This document shows positions 55,795 through 64,000 of a stretch of 64,000 bases of DNA, piece by piece. Positions within the stretch are counted from its first letter, which is position 1; each line of letters opens with the position of its first letter. The stretch spans positions 2,108,001 to 2,172,000 of the forward strand of contig CM121341.1 in NCBI GenBank assembly GCA_051530055.1, read 5' to 3'. This stretch comes from Neoechinorhynchus agilis. Its lineage: Eukaryota; Acanthocephala. The notes below the pieces were generated by a model that made no database searches, was not told the origin of the DNA, and saw only the letters and a list, made by a program, of their open reading frames with translations. The position numbers and the translations under genes are program-made.

Positions 55795-56328
55795 AAAAAT
55801 ATGAATCGTTTCTCGTCTTTTTGATCACTTTTTCGCTGATTGAAATATTTGAGTTTACTCTTAAAGAGGATACCGCATCTACCAAGAAATCCATTTCCTT
55901 TCGTCGACTTTCAATCTCCTGATCGTGACAATTAACGACTTTCACGAGTTCAGTAAGTTTTTCTTTAAGCTCTTCTTCCTCGAACATTTCCATGACAATC
56001 TTTGAATGTCGCCGAGAGTTTTTAGAAAAGCTGAATTGTGAGCGTGAGTAAATATTCGTGATCGACTCCGAGACATTTTTCGCTTATTTTTGCTAGAAGT
56101 GTTTTGCGATATTTGAATTTTTAGGCTTGAGGAATTTGAATATGATTGTGTTGATTGAGATTTTTCAACATCTTTTTCCTTGTTCAGATTGTTGAAAAAG
56201 TCCCGAACTTGATTTCGGAGCTTAATCAAACTGTTTGTCGTTGGACCGCGATTATTGTTCCGTTTTGGTCGCTTTCTAGATTTTCCACTTTTCTTATTGT
56301 CGATTGGTTTTTCGCGCTTTAGAGCCAT
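55795..56328 (-). pseudogene. Coiled-coil gene, damaged copy B
   Basis: The minus frame from 56328 reads the only intact 5' end of the family: MALKREKPIDNKKSGKSRKR, RNNNRGPTTNSLIKLRNQVR, then SLKIQISQNTSSKNKRKMSR and RIFTHAHNSAF. A base lost relative to copy C near 56.02 kb shifts the frame before the coiled coil (EEEELKEKLTELVKVVNC, RRKEMDFLVDAVSSL), and the gene is cut at 55.79 kb. The family looks like a basic, nuclear-type N-terminus plus a coiled coil. No homologue recognised. Confidence 0.6.
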
Positions 56329-56524
56329 TGAGTTTTGTTTGTATCATAAAAACCAACGTGCAACAAATTTTTAACGATCATAGGAGTAAAAATACTGGAA
56401 AGTAGGTGAATCTGCGCTTTTTTAGAGATTGACCAATAAGAATACAGATATATTAATTAGTCTTAAAAAACCGCATTGTAGAAAAGTATTTGAGACTCAC
56501 AACGCTTGTATAAAGGTATAAAAA

Positions 56525-56690
56525 TAACACGTTTATTTGTTTGTTAATTAACAAGAGTTGGACCATGTACCTTTGGGTCTTCATAAACACTCGAGTTCCC
56601 AGTTTTATGCAAGAAATCGTCGACGCCGTCCTCGACCTCCCTTGTCGTCGACTTTCATCCTCCGGATCAATCATTTACATTGCGGATCAC
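56525..56690. repeat. LTR-like repeat, copy B (shortened)
   Basis: It shares aacacgtttatttgtttgtt through tttatgcaagaaatcgtcga with copies A and C and ends near 56690, before the short attccggatcc motif array. A diverged partial copy follows at 56965-57065 (acgattatttgttaattgac). Confidence 0.5.
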
Positions 56691-57290
56691 TTCTTTATGA
56701 AATATAGTAAAAAACAAAACTTCGTTGAACAAATTGCAGATGGAAAATCAAGTATTATTTCACAAGCTTTTTAAAGAGAGCGAGAGATTAAATGGCGGCA
56801 TTTATACTTGAGAATCGAGGACAAGAATATTTTTCTCACATTTTGTGGAATTTTACGCAACGATATTTTTGAAGATTGAACTGTTCATATTTCGTTGTAG
56901 CGGAGGAAAATTCTGAAAAAGAAGCGGATTTAGATTAAGGTACGTTTTTAGAACATGGAATTCAATAGATAATAACACGATTATTTGTTAATTGACAACG
57001 CAGAGGAACAATGTACCTTAGAAATATCTTTACTTCGGGAGTTTTCGTTATCTTATGGCTTCCTTATGAAATATAGTTAAAAATAAAACTTGATTGAACA
57101 AAATGTGGATCTAAAATCAAGTACTATTTCACAAGCTTTTTTGAGAGAGAGAGATTAAGTGGCAACATTTATACTTTAGAACCGAGGACAATAATATTTT
57201 TCTAACATTTTGTGGAATTTTACGCAGCGATATTTTTGAATATTGAACTGTTCATATTTCGTTATGGTGGAGGAAAATTCTAGAGCCACC
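56691..57290. repeat. Direct duplication of a 230-bp non-coding block
   Basis: 56695-56930 and 57063-57285 match at about 85-90 percent by eye (for example tttcacaagctttt, ggaattttacgca, gaactgttcatatttcgtt). The spacing of about 370 bp includes the diverged LTR-like piece. Non-coding. Confidence 0.7.
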
Positions 57291-58537
57291 GAAGTATCGG
57301 ATTCATTGCCTTATTTAAATTGCCCCCCATAACAAAATTCGATTCCGTGAATGCCGCAAAAAAAGTATTTATTTAAAGAAAATAGTTTACATATCAGAAA
57401 AGTGCCACTGGGCAAAGCACCATAAAGTTTTTTACCTTAGAAAATGGTTGGTCACAACAACATATGATCCCAGGGTGACCAACTATTTTATCCGAGAATC
57501 AGTATCGCGATTCAAAAGGGAATGCTGAACTTTATTGCGTAACGAACCAATCCTATTTAAAATTAAAATTGAATGGAGTATAGTGCGCATTTATTGGATA
57601 CAAAGCATTAGACAGGTCGTTTCGCTGTCAATTTAAATTGCAAAGTCCATTTTTGCGAGTGGGTTAACAAAATATTCATAGTTAACGGATAAAGGGAGAA
57701 TGTGAAAAAAATTCATGAAATGTATTTAAGGCGTCAAGGAGTCAAAAAAACATGAGTTTTTGTAGCTTACTGCTGCTTAAGAATAAACTACACAATTTTC
57801 CGGTTAATTATTAATACTATTCTCCACATAAACAAGCGCTATTGAACATTTAGCACGACACATTTGATGATAAATCGTGTACAAAATCGGTTGCGAGAAT
57901 CACTGAGAACATTTTTTGCTGATGATCCTAGGAAGCAAATGCTTAACAGGAAAAGGATTAAGAGCTAATTCCTTATTCAATTCTATAGAATTTATTAACC
58001 CTCAAAATAAATTACGCTCATTTTATTTTTAAATGTACGAAGAATGATTGGAATTAATGAAACGGTGAAAATTATAAATGACAAAATTATTGCTCTTAAG
58101 GTTAAAACGGATCACCTAAACCTTTTAGTTCTTCTTAAATGATATCCTTGTTGAATGCGTTGAACTTTGCTATAAAGCTACTCTTGGGAAGAGCATCTCA
58201 ACGTGCAATTTAGGTCCGTTCCTAAAGAAAAACTATGTCAAGATTTAGGACGCCATTTTGGTCTAAAATTTGCTCCCATCTTTTTGGTAGGACTGCAATA
58301 GACGAACACAAAAACTAGCACGAGTAAGTTTGTAGCATTTAAATGAGTTCGTTGATCACCGTGTGAAGTCCAGTCATATATTTAACTTAGCTGTAATATC
58401 CCCCAACCGCCAATAAGCTTTAAATTTACGCTAGAATCTAATTTATCTAAGAGATGCGCAACACTATTTGCAGCACAACTCAAGATTGCACTTGGAATAT
58501 GCAATCTTCTACTAAATGTTGCTCTAAAACGTTGATT
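57291..58537. other. Non-coding, downstream of the forkhead gene
   Basis: A short dispersed-repeat piece (ccaactattttatccgagaa) near 57480 is related to 28.4 and 36.0 kb. No gene seen. Confidence 0.4.
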
Positions 58538-59533
58538 TCAATTTTGTCCAGTAAAAGGAGGATCGTTCGAAGATCTACTATTAGGTTCAAAGGCTTGATC
58601 TCTTGCTTCGTTTTGTACTGGAAATTGAAATTCAGTCACTTCACTTGCATTTAAATAATTCTGAGGAGCACATTGGTCTTGATAGGAAATCTGTACGTTT
58701 TGTGTAGGTTGTTGCTGATTGAAATTAAACTCGTTATTTGGTTGATAGAATTGCATTGTCTGTGGAGTATTTTGGTAAGCGCTTTGGCCTGCACAAAATC
58801 CATTAGGGTACTGTTGAGCATTTTGAGCGTATCCATTGTTGAAAAACTGTTGTTGGACCAACTGTTGCCCTTGATATCCATAAGTCGGATTTGTTGCCAC
58901 ATTCGTGTAAACTTGCGGATTTGTAAGTACTGCGGTCGAATTGTACGCGTTTAAAGGCGGTTGGAATCCGAATTCCGGGTTTTGCTGGTCGAAATAGGCA
59001 AAAGTATTTTGACCGATGCCGGCATTTATATCCGCAGGCGGTACATTTAGTTGATCGTTAAAAATAAATCCATTAGTGTTCGCCGGATTGTTTATGAATG
59101 GATTATTTTGGAGGTCGAAAGTGGCATCGCATTGCTGTGAATGATCGCGTGTATTTTTCGGACGACAGGCATCCACGACCTCTTGATCCCCTGTGAATGA
59201 ACCAATACTTCGTTTTCTATTCGTTACTACTCTGTAATTTGGATTAATAGCCCAAAACGAGGGTCTTTTACGATTGGTAGGTGGAAACCGATAAAACTTT
59301 GCATGAATGGAGAGATTGTGGCGGATGGCGTTTTTCCATTGTTTGCAAAGAGGAAACCGTTGTCGCTGTCTGAAGTATTCAAAGTTTCTAAGGATCCAAA
59401 TATAGATGCCCTGGAGAGTTAGACAACCTTGAAGGCTGCTTCCGATAGCCATAGTGATTAAATCTTTGTAAGTATAAGGACCCCATGGATTGCACCGTTT
59501 GATTTTCTCGTCTTCCCTTTTACTCATGGTCAT
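58538..59533 (-). CDS. Forkhead (FOX) transcription factor, intronless
   Basis: Seen: one exon of 331 residues. I use the ATG at 59533 (MTMSKREDEK); the frame is open upstream to 59566 but without another ATG. The forkhead domain is at residues about 17-100: PYTYKDLITMAI (helix 1), LQGIYIWILRNFEYFRQ (helix 2), then the recognition helix WKNAIRHNLS (66-75), close to the canonical WQNSIRHNLS, and wing 1 with PSFWAINP. A basic stretch NRKR follows. The remaining 220 residues are rich in Gln, Asn, Pro and Tyr (QGQQLVQQQFFNNGYAQN), typical of an activation or low-complexity domain. Known: FOX proteins are sequence-specific nuclear regulators of development. The subfamily cannot be set. Helix 1 is unusual (usual PPYSYIALI). 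The lack of introns, unlike most neighbours, could mean an old retrocopy or simply a short gene. Confidence 0.88.
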   Translation of the reverse strand: MTMSKREDEKIKRCNPWGPYTYKDLITMAIGSSLQGCLTLQGIYIWILRNFEYFRQRQRFPLCKQWKNAIRHNLSIHAKFYRFPPTNRKRPSFWAINPNYRVVTNRKRSIGSFTGDQEVVDACRPKNTRDHSQQCDATFDLQNNPFINNPANTNGFIFNDQLNVPPADINAGIGQNTFAYFDQQNPEFGFQPPLNAYNSTAVLTNPQVYTNVATNPTYGYQGQQLVQQQFFNNGYAQNAQQYPNGFCAGQSAYQNTPQTMQFYQPNNEFNFNQQQPTQNVQISYQDQCAPQNYLNASEVTEFQFPVQNEARDQAFEPNSRSSNDPPFTGQN

Positions 59534-59569
59534 TTCGAGATCAGTGAATAGATACTTAATGAACAAAGA

Positions 59570-60249
59570 TTCGACTCTCTAAACCCATCTTTTTTTATTC
59601 GAAAGCATAGATCAAACTGTACTTTCTATATTGATGCATCATAAATTGCATTTTTAATTATCAAGATTGCTTTAATGTTCAGAAGCGTGAAAGTTAACAA
59701 ATGTGCAATCGTATTGTCTTTTTTACGACAATTTTCCTCGGTTTAAATAGCTACAATTTACTGGACATTTACAAATACCATTTTGCAACAATAAAGAAGC
59801 CAATGAATGCATTGACCCAAAGGAGAACAACGCATTCGAAAAGTATGTTCATAACTTCAAACTGAAATCAATATTGAAAGAAATAATCGGCCGAAAATTC
59901 TTCATGATAAGATTGCATGCGTTGCTTGGGGAAATGGCTTTTTTGTTTAATCTAAATTTTCAAATTTAAATATTTTTTTGAATAAAATTTGTCATATACG
60001 GAAAGTATTATCGCGTGACACGTTTTCCTAATTGTCTGCTCCCTTAGTCGCTATTTTGCAATACTTTAATTTTATAATATTGCATTTTTTAATTACTAAA
60101 AGCTTAACCACTTGCTTTCTTATTAATTAATTAAAAAGTAGTAAAATTATTTATAACGGGCATAAATTACTGATTTTACAAATAACGTTATTTTTGTGGT
60201 GATCGATTTCATTGTGTTCCGGGTGTTAAATCACAAGATGTTATTTAGC
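59570..60249. other. Upstream region of the forkhead gene
   Basis: Strongly AT-rich, with no gene or repeat recognised. A likely promoter region for the forkhead gene. Confidence 0.4.
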
Positions 60250-60930
60250 TTCAATTTTTATTGTCCGATTTAATGCTAAACGTAGACAATTTCTCCGTTA
60301 AAAGGTCAATTTCCCTTTTCTTTTGTTCGAGTTTTTGGTTCTCGGTAGTATCTTGAATTGTAAGGGTCGAAAGCCGATCGAATAGCTCATGTTCCGTAAA
60401 TGAATCCTCAATCCCAGTTAAATGACTTTTTATCTTGATCGTTACATTTTGAACTTAATAGACCTAAACAATTTCTTTTATCTGTCTTAGATCGATAAAT
60501 TGGTTTTTTTGAATCGTTTCTTGTCTTTTTGATCACTTTTTCGCTGATTGAAATATTTGAGTTTACTCTTAAAGAGGATACCGCATCTACCAAGAAATCC
60601 ATTTCCTTTCGTCGACTTTCAATCTCCTGATCGTGACAATTAACGACTTTCACGAGTTCAGTAAGTTTTTCGTTAAGCTCTTCTTCCTCGAACATTTCCA
60701 TGACAATCTTTGAATGTCGCCGAGAGTTTTTAGTAAAAGCTGAATTGTGAGCGTGAGTAAATATTCGTGATCGACTCCGAGACATTTTTCGCTTATTTTT
60801 GCTAGAAGTGTTTTGCGATATTTGAATTTTTAGGCTTGAGGAATTTGAATCTGATTGTGTTGATTGAGATTTTTCAACATCTTTTTCCTTATTCAGATTG
60901 TTGAAAAAGTCCCGAACTTGATTTCGGAGC
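60250..60930 (-). pseudogene. Coiled-coil gene, copy C with a unique 3' part
   Basis: The minus frame 60785-60408 reads MSRSRSRIFTHAHNSAFTKN, EEEELNEKLTELVKVVNCHD, RRKEMDFLVDAVSSLRV and on to KKPIYRSKTDKRNCLGLL. Past 60.42 kb a second coding block appears in another frame down to a stop near 60256: EDSFTEHELFDRLSTLTIQD, then KREIDLLTEKLSTFSI. This block resembles the first (E-x-EL-x-x-L...K-R/K-E-I/M-D-x-L), so the protein had two related coiled-coil modules, probably in separate exons. Relative to copy B, about 190 bp of the 5' coding part is missing at 60930. It keeps the 3' end lost from A and B. No homologue recognised. Confidence 0.55.
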
Positions 60931-61372
60931 GCTTTTTTAGAGATTGACCAATAAGAATACAGATATATTAATTAGTCTTAAAAAACCGCATTGTAGAAAA
61001 GTATTTGAGACTCACAACGCTTGTATAAAGGTATAAAAATAACACGTTTATTTGTTTGCTAATTAACAAGAGTTGGACCATGTACCTTTGGGTCTTCATA
61101 AACACTCGAGTTCCCAGTTTTATGCAAGAAATCGTCGACGCCGTCCTCGACCTCCCTTGTCGTCGACTTTCATCCTCCGGATCAATCATTTACATTCCGA
61201 TCCATCATCTAATAAAAATTCCGGATCCGCCATCCACATTCCGGATCCATAATCCGTTCCAGATTCCGGATTCGTCATCCACTCCATGTTCACAAGGTAA
61301 AATGTGCTATTATTAAATGCGGTTCGGTCAGGTGGGAATATCCTGTCGGTGATGTCCGCTCTAGTGGACGGA
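60931..61372. repeat. LTR-like repeat, copy C, with flank
   Basis: It matches copy A (51.54-52.02 kb), including the short attccggatcc motif array and ggtcaggtgggaatatcctg. The match to A ends at ctagtggacgga, where A continues into its unique 0.7-kb stretch and C jumps to the foldback element. Confidence 0.55.
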
Positions 61373-61690
61373 TTCAGAAAAATAGATTTATCTTGAAAAT
61401 TTTCAGCCTTTTCGTTGGCCTTCTTCAGTCAATTGTTTTGTAAGTGTTTACGAAAAATTTTTTCAAGAAAAGGGAGAACAATCGATATTCTTTTGATTTT
61501 TTTCCCCGATTTATTTATTCAATCAATCTTCATTTTTCGACAATTAACACACTCACCACCTCCCGCCGAATTCCAGCTTTTGTCCTTCCTCGACCGTCGC
61601 CATCACGCTGGTAGCATCGCCCCGTTGTACTGCTAAATCTATTTTTCTGAATAAACCATCGCTAGTTAAAACTGAAACTATAATGAAGAA
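61373..61690. mobile_element. Foldback element interrupted by a LINE scrap
   Basis: The ends match the foldback at 52739-52881. Between tcagtcaattgtttt and ctatttttctgaataaacca lies about 190 bp of foreign DNA. It includes cctcccgccgaattccagct (61561-61640), a minus-strand piece of the endonuclease LINE 3' end also seen at 12345-12430. Confidence 0.7.
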
Positions 61691-62116
61691 TATCTTTACA
61701 ATGCTCATGAAGTTTATATTTTTGAAGGAAAGAACAACGAACGTCAGAATCTTATAAAATTTTAATTATTTATGAAGTATAAAAATCACGAATTATTTGA
61801 ATTTGCGCGCTAGCAAGCACGGCGATAATTTATATTGAAAATCCTTCTTTTAAGTTTTTTTTATAAAAATTCGCACTGAGTTTATTTACGTCTTCTCATT
61901 TCTCGATCACTTGATTCGCCGCCGTACATTCATTCTCAGAAAATCTAACCTTTCCGTTATTTAGGTCTTATCGAAATACTTAATAAATGGTTTAAAACTG
62001 AATAATTCATGTTATTATTATGGCCGAAAATTGAAATTAACGATTTTCCATTTTTTTCGTCTCCCTTATTAATTCGCGCTTTTGAACGTAAATTTCTATG
62101 CTCCGAATGGTTTTCT
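61691..62116. repeat. Duplicated non-coding block (partner 52882-53310)
   Basis: Nearly identical to its partner up to ctatgctccgaatggttttc. There the partner continues with gaagtttaaaac, while this copy enters the APE LINE. Confidence 0.8.
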
Positions 62117-64000
62117 TGGTGATTTTGGAAAAGGTTGGAAAAGACGGTGTTGGTGTGTTAGCGGAACCAAAAATTTGCCCTTTTTATTTTTTGTTAAATA
62201 TATATACTCAACGCGCCAATCGATACAACGAATCACTTTGCCGTAAACACAACGCCTCGATCGATACAACGCATCGAGCTGTCGTAAGAGACGGGGTAGC
62301 CGTTGGTGAGGGATTAGGGTAAAATAAAGATGTAGTAAAGTTTAGAGATAACGGACGAAGGGACTCCTAAATGGCGGAGTCGTTTTAGAAGATAAATTTT
62401 AACGGTATTGCGTCTGAGGGAAATTGTAATGTGCGAGTCCCATTTGACCCAGTCCTTTTAGTAAGTGACAGTATTTAAGGATTTGCAAATTCGATAGAGG
62501 AACGGTGCTATTTAGGTTGTGTGGTCGGAAGTTGCATCTTTTGATAAAACAGTCTATTATCTAGCGAGAATATTCCTCATCTGATGAGCTCCATAGGGAC
62601 CTATAAAAGGAAAATATGGATTCCGAACGGCATCAATATTAATGACTGTTCGAATGTTTAAGATCAAGTTTCCTGGAATGATTTGTTGTTTTATTTTGCT
62701 CAGCAGTTAAGATTCGTATATTGACCTACTCATTGAATTCCCATGATGATTTTCCCAGAGCATCGCCAATAGTCTCTTACGTTTGTAGATGTAGTTCCTC
62801 ATCTCGTTAATGCCAAATGTGACCACAGGAGCCGATAATTCAGGATCTGATCATGGCACACTCAGAGATGAATCCTTGGTTATATCAGGGATTATGATTA
62901 CTACATCTCCATTATTCGGAAGGATTTTCTCTGGGTGATACATTGGTTATGAAAAATAATTTTCAGGTAGAAGATAAGGTTAAGGAGGAGTTAGAAATAC
63001 TTAAAGAGGGGGTTGATAGTTTAAATAAGAAACTCGAGGAGAAGGATAAAATAATTTGTGATTTATTAAATATGGTTGCTTGGTCAAGAAGACGGAAAAT
63101 AGTAAGGAGGTTGATGAGGTCATTAAACAGGCTCAGGATAAATTGATGATGGGTAAGAGGTGTGCTTCGGGTGAAAAAGGGGATGAACCTGGTAATAAGG
63201 AGGATGGGTTGTCATCGTCTGGCCCGATTAGAAAGATGGGCAGGCATATTAATGGTCCGCATAAAGGCCGCTTTCGCTAAATATTTTAAAATGTTTAATG
63301 TTAATTTACTTACTTTTATGACGAATAATTTTATATTAATTTCTTATAATGTGTCTAGAGCCTTGGGTTTGTAGGAGAATATTTGTTTAGCGGCTAGACT
63401 AGATGATGCGGACGTTATTTGCTTTCAAGAAACGGGAAATATGAATATTGTTAATAGAGGTTATTTGATGGCGGAGTGATCCATAATAATATTGGTTTCT
63501 CAGTTGGACTACAGTCTTATGTTCATAAGAGATTTAGTCCCAAGCTATTATTTCAGGTTAAGCACGTGTATTTTGCAGCCCAATTAATAGAGATTGAGGG
63601 GATGGGTGATTCATATCGTTTGAGTGGTAGATGGATTATGGCTAATGTATATGTTGCGCCAAGAAGACTTACATGGTTTAAGAATACCAGAGAGGAGTGG
63701 TTCAAGACATGGGATTCCGACATTATTGTTGGTGACTTAAACTCCAACGGGTTGAGTGGCTTCTCACATTGGGAAGAAGAGTACATTTTTCACCTCACTC
63801 CTTTCCCATCATTTCATAATTTTACAAAATCTGTACATTCTTTTTTGGACGTTTTTATATGTAAAAAAGAGTTAAATATTCAAGTGAGAGTTTTAGGGCA
63901 GTTTCTTGAACAACTTAGGATAGGATACGATTTGACTATATTTCAGTTGGGAATAAAGGATCTTAAATCAAGAGTCGTTTGGAATGATGCGACCAGGTTA
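62117..64000 (+). mobile_element. APE-type LINE, 5'-complete copy running off the window
   Basis: It starts at ggtgattttggaaaaggttg, the same base as the copy at 40.1 kb, so both 5' ends are complete. The 5' UTR is about 820 bp, with repeated tcgatacaacg words. ORF1 spans 62949-63280, but one T fewer than the other copy near 63080 splits its frame. The endonuclease (ORF2) region from about 63300 shows ILISYNVSRALGL, ADVICFQETGN, WIMANVYVAPR, DIIVGDLNSNG (the GDxN box) and SFLDVFI (the SxxD box), the order known from AP-like endonucleases of LINEs. A TAG interrupts it at 63372-63374, and about 30 bp present in the other copy are missing near 63464. The reverse transcriptase lies beyond the window. 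Confidence 0.85.

Overview
The window is 64 kb of AT-rich animal DNA. Genes are spliced, with very short introns (42-57 nt is typical). Coding starts often lie directly behind a splice-acceptor-like AG (1506, 13567, 15724, 24529, 27148, 36228), as expected if mRNAs receive a trans-spliced leader. Together with the compact gene spacing this suggests a nematode or another small invertebrate. The sequence alone does not fix the species, and no tRNA or rRNA gene is convincing.

Recognisable host genes are conserved housekeeping and regulatory genes: a RAD51-paralogue of XRCC2 type (13.6-14.3 kb, +), the chromatin protein DMAP1 (14.6-15.7 kb, -), the pre-mRNA 3'-end processing subunit CPSF1/CPSF160 (18.3-24.5 kb, -, about 11 exons), mitochondrial ribosomal proteins L45 (27.1-28.2 kb, +) and probably L52 (34.8-35.0 kb, +), and an intronless forkhead factor (58.5-59.5 kb, -). 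Less conserved genes are a PDZ protein with a GC-AG intron (0.75-1.5 kb, -), a fibronectin-III receptor (3.1-4.8 kb, -), two diverged four-helix membrane proteins (6.1-7.0 kb, -; 9.7-10.3 kb, +), a secreted acidic repeat protein (33.1-33.8 kb, -), a small coiled-coil protein (36.2-36.6 kb, +) and several short or partly resolved unknown genes (17.9, 28.6, 29.5, 30.5 and 34.4 kb).

The most striking locus is 46.4-50.7 kb (+). It encodes a secreted Thr/Glu/Gly-rich protein built from about 60 copies of a 48-nt unit and ending in Asp/Cys modules. Its reading frame slips three times and returns to the starting frame, and it contains a 32-C tract.

The space between genes is full of mobile elements. 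Nine fragments belong to one non-LTR retrotransposon family that carries a restriction-like endonuclease (8.9, 11.0, 12.3, 25.2, 31.3, 40.9, 44.5, 54.3 and 61.6 kb). A second, APE-type LINE has two nearly identical 5' ends (38.7-40.1 kb, -; 62.1-64.0 kb, +, running off the window). A zinc-knuckle LINE ORF1 lies at 37.3-38.6 kb. Broken Gypsy-type LTR element fossils lie at 34.1, 41.6-44.2, 45.4 and 53.7 kb. Foldback elements and MITEs are frequent, including one pair sitting in a CPSF1 intron.

The right third (50.9-62.1 kb) is a local duplication zone. Three damaged copies of a coiled-coil gene, each next to an LTR-like repeat, surround the intact forkhead gene. The two outer copies are collinear until the APE LINE breaks into one of them.
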